Of a stretch of 64,000 nucleotides of DNA, positions 41,885-49,759 are shown piece by piece. Both the position numbers and the translations under genes were made by a program. Source of the stretch: Nocardioides ganghwensis (GTDB taxonomy: Bacteria; Actinomycetota; Actinomycetes; Propionibacteriales; Nocardioidaceae); NCBI RefSeq assembly GCF_014779655.1, contig NZ_JACXYX010000001.1:124001-188000 (forward strand). The letters are read 5' to 3'. The stretch's first letter is position 1. Each line of letters begins with the position of its first letter. Under the pieces are notes generated by a model. It was not told the origin of the DNA, searched no databases, and saw only the letters and a list, made by a program, of their open reading frames with translations.

Positions 41885-41891
41885 GTCGAGG

Positions 41892-42299
41892 TCAGTCCCC
41901 GGTGGCCGACGGCGCGCCGTAGAACGGGCGCACCTCGAGCCACTCGTGGATCGGCCTGCCGTCCTTGCCGGGCGCGAGGGACAGCTCGCCGGCGAGCTCG
42001 ACGGCGCGGTCCCAGCCGTCGACGTCGACGACGTACCAGCCGGCGATGAGGTCCTTCGTCTCGGCGAACGGCCCGTCGGTCACCGGCCCGGTGCCCTGGT
42101 CGTTCGCGCGCACGAACGCGCCCTCCTGCGACAGCGCCTGGGCGTCGACGAGCTCGCCGTTCTCCTCCAGGCGCTTGCCGAACTCGTCCATGAACTGCAT
42201 GTGCGCGTCGACCTCGGCCGGCGCCCACTGGTCCATCGGGACGTCGTTCACGGTGGCGGGGGTGCCGCGGTAGTGCTTGAGGATCAGGTACTTCGGCAT
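41892..42299 (-). CDS. YCII-related DGPF-motif protein, partner of ECF42 sigma factor
   Basis: 135 residues; AAGGAG lies 7 bases upstream of ATG 42299. MPKYLILKHYRGTPATVND starts the dimeric alpha-beta barrel. GPVTDGPFAETKDLIAGWYV contains the DGPF motif, and EVRPFYGAP ends the protein. In ECF42 systems such proteins are always next to the sigma factor and are often its targets. Reaction unknown. First gene of a two-gene transcript. Confidence 0.9.
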   Translation of the reverse strand: MPKYLILKHYRGTPATVNDVPMDQWAPAEVDAHMQFMDEFGKRLEENGELVDAQALSQEGAFVRANDQGTGPVTDGPFAETKDLIAGWYVVDVDGWDRAVELAGELSLAPGKDGRPIHEWLEVRPFYGAPSATGD

Positions 42300-42385
42300 G
42301 TCGGTTCTCCTTGTCGAGTGCAGCCCATTGTGGCCGCGTCCACATCCGGGACGGAGCCGTCGGCGGGTTCTCGACATCGGAGACC

Positions 42386-42440
42386 GGGCAGGTTCTGGGC
42401 AGGCTGGGCAGGTCTGGGCAGGTCTGGGCCGGTTCAGGGC
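42386..42440. repeat. short direct repeats GGGCAGGTCT
   Basis: Four to five imperfect copies of gggcaggtct / gggcaggct / gggccggtt in a row, in the 184-base gap between the DGPF gene and the membrane protein gene. Likely slippage-prone; a regulatory role is not shown. Confidence 0.7.
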
Positions 42441-42483
42441 TGGTCCACAGGTGCCGCACAGGTGGCCGGCGCACGCTCGGTCC

Positions 42484-42909
42484 ATGAGCGACGACAAGCC
42501 CCGCGACACCCCGGCCCCGCAGGCCGGTGACGAGACCCAGCCCGTACGCGCCGAGGGGGCCGCACCCCCGGCCGCCGTCTCCGACGAGCCTGCCGAGCCC
42601 GTTGCGCAGTGGCGTGGCTTCCGCGAGCGCCTGCGCTCGGTCGGCCGGTCCGGCGGGAGCCGTACGTTCGGCCTGGCCGCCCTGATCGCCTCCGCGCTGG
42701 CCGGCATCATCGTCGGCGGGCTCGGCGTGGCCGCGGTGGGCGCGATCACCGACGACCACGACCGCGGGGCCGGCCGCGGCGGCTGGGTGCAACGCGACGA
42801 CGACCGCGGCCCCGGCGACCGCGGCGGCATGCGCGGCGGTCCCCGCGGCGTACCCGGTCAGCTCCCGCCGACCACCGCGCCCGAGGACGACGAGGGGTCC
42901 GCCTCCTAG
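42484..42909 (+). CDS. small single-pass membrane protein, Pro/Gly/Arg-rich
   Basis: 141 residues from ATG 42484. An Ala/Pro/Glu-rich cytoplasmic segment of about 55 residues is followed by one membrane helix (FGLAALIASALAGIIVGGLG, residues about 60-85) and a Gly/Arg/Asp-rich tail (DRGPGDRGGMRGGPRGVPGQ). No family recognised; composition is typical of actinobacterial envelope-associated proteins of low complexity. A strong palindrome follows its stop directly. Confidence 0.6.
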   Translation: MSDDKPRDTPAPQAGDETQPVRAEGAAPPAAVSDEPAEPVAQWRGFRERLRSVGRSGGSRTFGLAALIASALAGIIVGGLGVAAVGAITDDHDRGAGRGGWVQRDDDRGPGDRGGMRGGPRGVPGQLPPTTAPEDDEGSAS

Positions 42910-42910
42910 A

Positions 42911-42988
42911 CACCACCGCACGTGCGGCGGGTGCGGCCCCCGATCCGCGGATGTGGGGGCCACACCCGCCGCACGTGCGTCCGTGGTG
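42911..42988. terminator. very long hairpin after the small membrane protein gene
   Basis: Bases 42918-42941 pair with 42955-42978 (23 of 24 matched), and an outer caccac/gtggtg pair (42911-42916, 42983-42988) extends the stem. The loop contains atccgcggat, also palindromic. The element starts 2 bases after the stop and separates two genes on the same strand. Confidence 0.85.
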
Positions 42989-43025
42989 CCGGTCCGGGGA
43001 AACCCGGTTGCCGCCGTGGGCGAGA

Positions 43026-46000
43026 ATGGCGCCCGTTGTGAAGATCACCTACCCGCCCGAGCTCCCGGTCTCCGCTCGCCGCGACGACATCGCCGCGGCC
43101 ATCCGCGACCACCAGGTCGTCATCGTCGCCGGCGAGACCGGCTCGGGGAAGACGACGCAGCTGCCCAAGATCTGCCTCGAGCTGGGGCGCGGCGCGGGTG
43201 CCGCGGGCGGGGGCAGGCTGATCGGCCACACCCAGCCCCGCCGGATCGCCGCGCGCTCGGTGGCCGAGCGGATCGCGGAGGAGCTCGGCACCGAGCTCGG
43301 CGACGTCGTGGGCTACCAGGTCCGGTTCACCGACCGCACGTCGCGCGCCAGCCGGGTCAAGCTGATGACCGACGGCATCCTGCTCGCCGAGCTCCAGCGC
43401 GACCGCGACCTGCGCAAGTACGACACGCTCATCATCGACGAGGCCCACGAGCGCAGCCTCAACATCGACTTCCTGCTCGGCTACCTCAAGCGGCTCCTGC
43501 CGCGGCGCCCCGACCTCAAGGTCATCATCACGAGTGCCACCATCGACGTGGACCGCTTCGCCGAGCACTTCCGTGCGCCGGTGGTCGAGGTGTCGGGGCG
43601 TACGTACCCGGTCGAGGTCCGCTACCGCCCCCTGCTGGAGCTGCCGGAGGACGACGAGGACGGCGAGCCGGTCCAGCGCGACCAGACCGAGGCGATCCTC
43701 GACGCCGTGCGCGAGCTGTCGGCCGAGGGCCCCGGAGACGTGCTCGTCTTCCTCCCCGGCGAGCGCGAGATCCGTGACACCGCTGATGCGTTCGACGCCC
43801 TGCTGGGCTCGTCGGGGCGGGGCGACCGCCTCGAGATCGTGCCGCTCTACTCCCGCCTCAGCGCCGCCGACCAGCACAAGGTGTTCTCCAGCCACCCCTC
43901 CACGGTGCGCCGCGTCGTGCTCGCCACCAACGTCGCCGAGACCTCGCTGACCGTGCCCGGGATCCGCTACGTCGTCGACACCGGCGTCGCCCGGATCAGC
44001 CGCTACTCCGTACGCACCAAGGTGCAGCGGCTGCCGATCGAGCCGATCAGCCAGGCGTCGGCCAACCAGCGCTCCGGCCGCTGCGGGCGCGTCTCCGAGG
44101 GAATCGCGATCCGGCTGTACTCGGAGGAGGACTTCGAGGCGCGCCCGGAGTTCACGGACCCCGAGATCCTGCGCACCAACCTCGCCAGCGTCATCCTCCA
44201 GATGGCCTCGCTGCGCCTCGGCGACATCGCCCGCTTCCCCTTCGTCGAGCCGCCCGACCGCCGCAACGTCAAGGCCGGCACCGACCTCCTCGAGGAGCTC
44301 GGCGCGGTGACCGCGGCGGGCGACCGGCCGGGCGTACGCCTCACTGCGGTCGGCAAGCGCCTGGCCCGCCTCCCGATCGACCCGCGGCTGGGCCGGATGA
44401 TCCTCGAGGCGGAGCGGCTCGGCTGCCTCCGGGACGTCCTCGTCATCGCCGCGGCGCTGTCCATCCAGGACCCGCGCGAGCGACCGGAGGAGCAGCGCGC
44501 CCAGGCCGACCAGCTGCACGCGCGCTTCAAGCACGAGTCGAGCGACTTCCTCACCTGGCTCAACCTGTGGCGCCACCTCAAGCAGCAGCAGCGCGAGCTC
44601 TCCTCGAGCGCCTTCCGGCGGATGTGCCGGCGCGAGCACCTCAACTACCTGCGCATCCGCGAGTGGCAGGACTACGAGTCCCAGCTGCGCCAGGTGTGCA
44701 AGGAGATGGGTCTCGACCTGGGCAAGGGTCGTGGCGAGGGGAGCGAGGGCGGGGCGGCGTACGACGAGGACGGCATCCACCAGGCGCTGCTGTCCGGGCT
44801 GCTCAGCCACGTCGGCGCGCTCGAGGAGCGAGAGAAGGCCAGGCCGGGGGAGCGGCGCCCGATGCGCGAGTACCTCGGCGCGCGCAACGCCCGCTTCGCG
44901 GTCTTCCCCGGCAGCGTGCTGAAGGGCCGCAACCCGGACTTCCTGATGAGCGCCGAGCTCGTCGAGACCTCGCGTCTCTGGGCGCGGCAGAACGCCGCGA
45001 TCAAGCCGGAGTGGGCCGAGCGGCTGGGCGCCCACCTGGTCAAGCGGACCTACTCCGAGCCCCACTGGTCGCGCAAGCGCGCCGCAGTCATGGCGCGCGA
45101 GCGGGTCACGCTGTACGGCGTGCCGCTGGTGGCCGACCGCCTCGTGTCCTACGGAAAGGTCGACCCGCCGCTCGCCCGAGAGCTCTTCATCCGCCACGCG
45201 CTCGTGCAGCGCGAGTGGGACTCCCGGCACCGCTTCCTCGCCGAGAACGCCCGCCTCCTCGAGGAGGCCGAGGAGCTCGAGCACCGCGCGCGGCGCCGCG
45301 ACATCGTCGTCGACGAGGAAACCCTCTTCGAGTTCTACGACGCCCGCGTCGGCGACGACGTGGTCAGCGGCCAGCACTTCGACCAGTGGTGGAAGCGGGC
45401 CCGCCAGAAGCGCCCCGACCTGCTCACCTTCGACCCCGAGATGCTCACCCACGGCACCGCCGACGAGGTGCGCGCGCACGACTTCCCGACCCAGTGGCTC
45501 TCCGGTGGGCACGACGGTGACGCGGGACTGACCTTCCCGATCAGCTACCACTTCGAGCCCGGGGCCGCCGACGACGGCCTCACCATCGACGTGCCGGTCG
45601 CGACCCTCAACCGCGTCGACGCCGACGACTTCTCGTGGCTCGTGCCCGGGCTGCGCGAGGAGCTGGTCACCGAGCTGATCCGCTCGCTGCCCAAGCACCT
45701 GCGCGTCGCGATGGTGCCGGCGCCCAACACCGCACGCGAGTTCCTCGACGCGACCCCGCCCGGCGCCGAGCCGCTGCTCGACGCGCTCGAGCGCTTCGCC
45801 CGCAGCACCCGGAGCCTGGTGATCGACCGCGACGCCTGGGACTGGTCCAAGGTGCCCGCACACCTGCGCCCGACCTACCGCGTGGTGACCGAGGAGGGGG
45901 GCGAGGCCGGCCGGGGCAAGGACCTCGACGCCCTCAAGGAGCCGCTCCGGCCGACCTTCGAGCAGGCGATGGCCGACGTCGCCGCCGACTCCGGCGTCAC

Positions 46001-46868
46001 CGCCAGCGGGCAGACGTCGTGGACCTTCGGCACGGTCGAGGAGTCCTTCGTGCAGCGCCGCGCCGGGCACGAGGTGCGCGGCTTCCCCGCGCTCGTCGAC
46101 GAGGGCGCCACGGTCGGGCTGCAGGTGCTCGCCACGGCCGACGAGGCGGCCGCCCACCACCGCCTCGGCGTACGCCGTCTGGTGCTGCTCGGGCTCGGAC
46201 CCGCGCAGCCGGTGGACGACGTGCTCGCCGCCGCCGGGCTCGACCAGCGGGCCAAGCTCGCGCTCGTCGGGTCCCCGTACGCCTCGGTCGGGGACCTGCT
46301 CGACGACGTCCGGGCGGGCATCGTCGGCGAGGTCGTCGACGCACGCCCGGACGTGCGGGACGAGGCGGCGTACGACGCGCTGGTCGCCGCGGCTCGCGAG
46401 GCCGTCGCCGCGGGGACGAGCGCCGCCGTGCACGACGTGATGCGGGTGCTCGAGGCCTGGCGCACCACCGACAAGGCGATCTCGGGGAGGGCCGACCTGA
46501 TGACCCTGCCGGCGCTCACCGACATGCGCGCGCAGGTGGGCCGGCTGATGGCCCCGGGGTTCGTCGGGGAGGCGGGCGTCACGCGGCTGCGCGACTACCC
46601 CCGCTACCTGCAGGCGGTGGCCTACCGCCGTGAGCGCCTCGACCAGCAGGTCGCCCGCGACCGCCAGCTGATGGACCAGCTCTCCGGGCTGCAGGAGGCA
46701 TGGCTGCACGCGGTCGCCGCGCTGCCCGACGGCCAGCCGGTGCCGCAGCACCTGCGCGAGGCACGCTGGATGCTGGAGGAGTACCGCGTCTCGCTCTTCG
46801 CGCAGCCGCTCGGCACCCGGGAGAAGGTCAGCGACCAGCGCATCCGCAAGGTGATGGGCCGGTCCTAG
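43026..46868 (+). CDS. hrpA: ATP-dependent RNA helicase HrpA (DEAH box)
   Basis: 1280 residues from ATG 43026 (GTG 43038 also possible). VIVAGETGSGKTTQLPKICL is Walker A, LIIDEAHERSLNIDF the DEAH box, VIITSATIDVDRFAEHF motif III, and NVAETSLTVPGIRYVVDTG with SANQRSGRCGR motifs V/VI. HA2 and OB-fold regions follow, then the long C-terminal DUF3418 region typical of bacterial HrpA (total length near 1300). HrpA unwinds RNA and rescues stalled, collided ribosomes in E. coli; this role is expected here. Its TAG stop forms the first half of a -10 hexamer for the next gene. Confidence 0.95.
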   Translation: MAPVVKITYPPELPVSARRDDIAAAIRDHQVVIVAGETGSGKTTQLPKICLELGRGAGAAGGGRLIGHTQPRRIAARSVAERIAEELGTELGDVVGYQVRFTDRTSRASRVKLMTDGILLAELQRDRDLRKYDTLIIDEAHERSLNIDFLLGYLKRLLPRRPDLKVIITSATIDVDRFAEHFRAPVVEVSGRTYPVEVRYRPLLELPEDDEDGEPVQRDQTEAILDAVRELSAEGPGDVLVFLPGEREIRDTADAFDALLGSSGRGDRLEIVPLYSRLSAADQHKVFSSHPSTVRRVVLATNVAETSLTVPGIRYVVDTGVARISRYSVRTKVQRLPIEPISQASANQRSGRCGRVSEGIAIRLYSEEDFEARPEFTDPEILRTNLASVILQMASLRLGDIARFPFVEPPDRRNVKAGTDLLEELGAVTAAGDRPGVRLTAVGKRLARLPIDPRLGRMILEAERLGCLRDVLVIAAALSIQDPRERPEEQRAQADQLHARFKHESSDFLTWLNLWRHLKQQQRELSSSAFRRMCRREHLNYLRIREWQDYESQLRQVCKEMGLDLGKGRGEGSEGGAAYDEDGIHQALLSGLLSHVGALEEREKARPGERRPMREYLGARNARFAVFPGSVLKGRNPDFLMSAELVETSRLWARQNAAIKPEWAERLGAHLVKRTYSEPHWSRKRAAVMARERVTLYGVPLVADRLVSYGKVDPPLARELFIRHALVQREWDSRHRFLAENARLLEEAEELEHRARRRDIVVDEETLFEFYDARVGDDVVSGQHFDQWWKRARQKRPDLLTFDPEMLTHGTADEVRAHDFPTQWLSGGHDGDAGLTFPISYHFEPGAADDGLTIDVPVATLNRVDADDFSWLVPGLREELVTELIRSLPKHLRVAMVPAPNTAREFLDATPPGAEPLLDALERFARSTRSLVIDRDAWDWSKVPAHLRPTYRVVTEEGGEAGRGKDLDALKEPLRPTFEQAMADVAADSGVTASGQTSWTFGTVEESFVQRRAGHEVRGFPALVDEGATVGLQVLATADEAAAHHRLGVRRLVLLGLGPAQPVDDVLAAAGLDQRAKLALVGSPYASVGDLLDDVRAGIVGEVVDARPDVRDEAAYDALVAAAREAVAAGTSAAVHDVMRVLEAWRTTDKAISGRADLMTLPALTDMRAQVGRLMAPGFVGEAGVTRLRDYPRYLQAVAYRRERLDQQVARDRQLMDQLSGLQEAWLHAVAALPDGQPVPQHLREARWMLEEYRVSLFAQPLGTREKVSDQRIRKVMGRS

Positions 46869-46871
46869 GCT
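46866..46871 (+). promoter_or_regulatory. leaderless-type -10 hexamer TAGGCT built on the hrpA stop codon
   Basis: The hrpA stop TAG (46866-46868) plus GCT forms TAGGCT; six bases (ggagcc) later comes ATG 46878. Confidence 0.5.
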
Positions 46872-46877
46872 GGAGCC

Positions 46878-47474
46878 ATGACCGGTCGCTCGCACCACCG
46901 TCCGATGACGCCCGGCGGCGGCTTCTTCGCCGAGATCGCCGGCGGAGCCGATCCCGCTCAGGTCCGCGAGGCCGGCGACCTGGCCGCGACGGTGCTCGTG
47001 CGTGGCGCCCGCACCTCCGACGACCCGCAGGTGGCCGAGCGGATCGTCCACCTCGCGGAGACCGAGGGCCTCGAGACCCTCGCGGAGGTGTGGTCGGGCG
47101 CGCCTGCCGACACGCTCGCCGGCAGCCTGTGGCGGCTGTTCCTGCTGCGCTCGTGGGTGCACGCCGCCCCGGAGGAGGTCGCGGAGGAGTACGACGCGGG
47201 CCAGCGCCGCGTCGATGTCGCCCGCGTGGTCGCGGGGGTCGCCGACCCGCCGGGGCCCGACGAGCTGCGCCGGATGGTCGACGACGTGCTGCGCGGCATC
47301 GCGCGGGGCGACTTCGCCGTGACGCTCTTCCGGGCGGCCGCCTTCGCGCGGATCGTCGCCGCAGGTCGCGCCGCGCTCGGCAGCGCCTCGCACGAGGAGA
47401 TCAGCCGCGTGCTCGTCCTCTCGGAGCAGCTGGAGGCGGCCGGACACGGCGAAATCGCCAACACCCTGGCCTGA
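46878..47474 (+). CDS. protein of unknown function
   Basis: 198 residues, mostly helical. Distinct pieces are AGDLAATVLVRGARTSDDPQ, TLAGSLWRLFLLRSWVHAAP and DFAVTLFRAAAFARIVAAGR. There is no membrane segment or signal, and no motif I can name. The codon pattern is that of the neighbouring genes, so it looks like a real chromosomal gene conserved in this lineage (inference). It starts 9 bases after the hrpA stop but has its own promoter-like hexamer, so it may be expressed both by read-through and independently. Confidence 0.65.
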   Translation: MTGRSHHRPMTPGGGFFAEIAGGADPAQVREAGDLAATVLVRGARTSDDPQVAERIVHLAETEGLETLAEVWSGAPADTLAGSLWRLFLLRSWVHAAPEEVAEEYDAGQRRVDVARVVAGVADPPGPDELRRMVDDVLRGIARGDFAVTLFRAAAFARIVAAGRAALGSASHEEISRVLVLSEQLEAAGHGEIANTLA

Positions 47475-47531
47475 GTGTTTAAAATGGTCCTCGAGTGCGT
47501 CGGACCGTGGCAGCCCCGGGTCCCACAATTA

Positions 47532-47563
47532 GCCGCTACGAGCGGCCACGCGCCGTGAGGCGC
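47532..47563. terminator. two small adjacent hairpins
   Basis: gccgct-acg-agcggc (47532-47546) and gcgcc-gtga-ggcgc (47550-47563) lie 58 bases after the stop of the unknown gene. The 173-base gap also has an unusually A+T-rich gtttaaaat at its start and the promoter of the next gene at its end. Confidence 0.5.
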
Positions 47564-47635
47564 TCCCGGTCCGGCGCGCTCACTCACGTCCGGCTCAGGT
47601 CCGGATGATGGCCGGTTGCTGTCCGGGCCCACCTC

Positions 47636-47641
47636 TAGGCT
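47636..47641 (+). promoter_or_regulatory. leaderless-type -10 hexamer TAGGCT
   Basis: TAGGCT, six bases (cgtggg), then ATG 47648. Confidence 0.55.
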
Positions 47642-47647
47642 CGTGGG

Positions 47648-48121
47648 ATGACGATCGCCAAGCGCATCCGCGCGTTCCTCTCCGGTGGCGCAGCAGGCTC
47701 GCCCGCCCGCACCCCCGCCGGCACGTCCGCCCCGCAGTCGGCGTACGCGCCCGAGCTCGACGGCGAGCCCGACCCCGGCGAGGTCGTCTGGGCCTGGGTC
47801 CCCTACGAGGACGACCCGAGCCAGGGCAAGGACCGCCCGGTGCTGGTGCTCGACACCGCTGGGGGCGGGGAGGGTGACGGCTGGACCGGGCTGATGCTCA
47901 GCAGCCAGGACCACGACCGCGATGCCGAGGACGAGGCGCGGTTCGGCCGCTACTGGATGGACGTCGGCACCGGCGGCTGGGACTCGCAGGGGCGACCGAG
48001 CGAGGTGCGGCTCGACCGGCTCATCCACCTCGAGCGCGACGGCGTACGACGTGAGGGGGCCGCGCTGGACGAGACGATCTTCACTGCCGTGGTGGAAGCC
48101 CGTCGTGGCCTGCCCCGCTAG
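47648..48121 (+). CDS. PemK/MazF-like protein
   Basis: 157 residues. After a flexible Ala/Pro leader of about 45 residues, PDPGEVVWAWVPYEDDPSQG with KDRPVLVLDTAGG is the strand-loop-strand start of the PemK/MazF fold (usual form: G-x-V-W-x-V-x-x-x-x-x-x-G-x-x-RP-x-L-V). Later EVRLDRLIHLERDGV resembles the final strands. No antitoxin gene is adjacent, and this longer actinobacterial form may not act as an mRNA interferase. Its stop codon is part of the -10 hexamer of the next gene. Confidence 0.75.
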   Translation: MTIAKRIRAFLSGGAAGSPARTPAGTSAPQSAYAPELDGEPDPGEVVWAWVPYEDDPSQGKDRPVLVLDTAGGGEGDGWTGLMLSSQDHDRDAEDEARFGRYWMDVGTGGWDSQGRPSEVRLDRLIHLERDGVRREGAALDETIFTAVVEARRGLPR

Positions 48122-48124
48122 GGT
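48119..48124 (+). promoter_or_regulatory. leaderless-type -10 hexamer TAGGGT built on the upstream stop codon
   Basis: The stop TAG (48119-48121) plus GGT gives TAGGGT; six bases (ttcgcc) later comes GTG 48131. Confidence 0.5.
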
Positions 48125-48130
48125 TTCGCC

Positions 48131-49534
48131 GTGTCTCGCCACTTCTTCCGCCGCAGCGCCCTGGCCGCCTCGGCCCTCGCGCTCGCGCTGACGACGGCCG
48201 CCTGCACGGGCGACGCGGAGCCCGAGCAGGACCCGACGCCGACGCCGAGCGCGTCCGGCAAGCCGACCGAGAAGCCGCGCAAGGTCACCTTCGGCGCCTA
48301 CGGCAGCGAGGAGGAGGTCGCGGCCTTCCAGAGCGTCGTCGACTCGTTCAACGCGTCCTCCACCACCCGCCAGGTCACCCTGCAGTCGTGGCCCGACCAC
48401 GAGTCCGCCCTCGCCGACGTCCTGGCCGGCAACGCCCCGGACGCCTTCCTCACCTCGCGGATCGACCTCGACCAGCTGGTGGAGGCCGAGGCCCTCCGGC
48501 CGGTCAGCCTGCTGCTCGACGAGCGTGGCGTCGACTTCGGCGACCGCTTCTCCCGCGACGCTGTCGACGCCTTCGCGATGGACGACGAGCTGCAGTGCAT
48601 GGCCTACTCGGTGTCCCCGATGGTCGTCTACTACAACACCGACCTCGTCGACTTCGACAAGATGGAGCGCCGCGAGCTCGACGTCCCCACCGCCAACGAC
48701 GAGGGCGTGCGCGAGCGCTGGACCCTTGCCGAGTTCGGCGCCGCCGCGGAGTTCGCGTCGCGCCGCGGCGACCGCCGCGGCGTCTGGATCGACCCGACCC
48801 TGCAGGGCCTCGCGCCGTTCATCTACTCCGGCGGCGGGCAGGTCTTCGACGACGACGAGGCGCCCACGTCCCTCGCCTTCAGCGACGACTCGACCCGCGA
48901 GGCGCTCAACGAGACGCTCGCCATCCTGCGCAACGCCGCGCTGACGCCGACCAACGCCCAGCTCGCGAGGGCCACGCCCGTCCAGCTGTTCAAGCGGGGC
49001 GAGCTCGCGATGGTGGCCGGCTTCCGCAACCTCGTGCCGGAGCTGCGCGAGGCCGAGGACCTCGACTTCGACGTCCTGCCGATGCCCGTCATCGAGGACC
49101 GCGCCACGGTCGGCGACATCAGTGGGCTCTGCCTGTCCGCGGACTCCGAGGTGACCGGCGACGCCGCCGACTTCATCGCGTACGCCGTGTCCGACGCCGC
49201 CATCGCCACCGTCGCCTCCACGGGCTACATCGTGCCGGCCAACACCTCCGTCGCCGCGTCCGACGAGTTCCTCGCCCCCGACCAGGAGCCCGCCAACGCC
49301 GCGGCGTTCAACGCGAGCATCCGCTACATGGTCGTGCCGCCCTTCATCGACCAGCGAGACGAGCTGGTCGAGGCCGTGACACCGCTGCTGGAGCGCCTGG
49401 TCACCGCGCCCGGTGTCCTCGACCTCGAGGAGACCACCGAGCAGATCGACCAGGCGTCACGAACGATCCTCTCGCCCGAGGACGAGGAGACCGAGTCGCC
49501 GACCGAGGAGCCGAGCGAGTCGCCCTCGGAGTAG
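48131..49534 (+). CDS. family 1 (sugar-type) solute-binding lipoprotein without transporter genes
   Basis: 467 residues, GTG start. Signal ALAASALALALTTAACTG with lipobox TAAC. TPTPSASGKPTEKP is a linker. The binding domain has VTFGAYGSEEEVAAFQSVVD, then SRIDLDQLVEAEAL, VSPMVVYYNTDLVD and GEVAMVAG-like FKRGELAMVAGFRN, as in family 1 extracellular binding proteins. The C-terminus is acidic and Ser/Pro/Glu-rich (EESPTEEPSESPSE-like). No permease or ATPase gene is within reach, so it is an orphan binding protein that may share a transporter or act as a sensor. Confidence 0.83.
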   Translation: MSRHFFRRSALAASALALALTTAACTGDAEPEQDPTPTPSASGKPTEKPRKVTFGAYGSEEEVAAFQSVVDSFNASSTTRQVTLQSWPDHESALADVLAGNAPDAFLTSRIDLDQLVEAEALRPVSLLLDERGVDFGDRFSRDAVDAFAMDDELQCMAYSVSPMVVYYNTDLVDFDKMERRELDVPTANDEGVRERWTLAEFGAAAEFASRRGDRRGVWIDPTLQGLAPFIYSGGGQVFDDDEAPTSLAFSDDSTREALNETLAILRNAALTPTNAQLARATPVQLFKRGELAMVAGFRNLVPELREAEDLDFDVLPMPVIEDRATVGDISGLCLSADSEVTGDAADFIAYAVSDAAIATVASTGYIVPANTSVAASDEFLAPDQEPANAAAFNASIRYMVVPPFIDQRDELVEAVTPLLERLVTAPGVLDLEETTEQIDQASRTILSPEDEETESPTEEPSESPSE

Positions 49535-49551
49535 GGCTGTCGCTCGACGGG

Positions 49552-49740
49552 CCGCGCCAGCCCCCGCTGCGTCATACGAACCGAGGGTCATGGGTGCGGA
49601 TCGGTATGACGCCGCCGCGCCAGCCCCCGCTGCGTCATACGAACCGAGGGTCATGGGTGCGGATCGGTATGACGCCGCCGCGCCAGCCCCCGCTGCGTCA
49701 TACGAACCGAGGGTCATGGCCGCGGATCGGTATGACGCTG
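49552..49740. repeat. three tandem copies of a 63-bp unit with internal hairpin
   Basis: Copies start at 49552, 49615 and 49678. Each contains gcgtcatac ... gtatgacgc (9-bp arms, 26-base loop) and ccgcgccagcccccgct. The third copy differs at a few bases (catggccgcg for catgggtgcg). It lies between the convergent binding-protein and RNase D genes. Confidence 0.93.
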
Positions 49741-49759
49741 CCCCGCCCGGCGCCGGCGG

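Noticed and set aside
42906..47528. Very long minus-strand open frame (about 1540 codons)
   Set aside because: It is antisense to hrpA, whose helicase motifs are complete; the antisense translation is Arg/Leu/Val/Gly-rich noise typical of GC-rich DNA.
47648..48121. Complete toxin-antitoxin module
   Set aside because: No small antitoxin-like gene overlaps or abuts the PemK/MazF-like gene; the upstream 198-residue protein has no recognisable DNA-binding domain and is separated by 173 bases with its own terminator-like hairpins.
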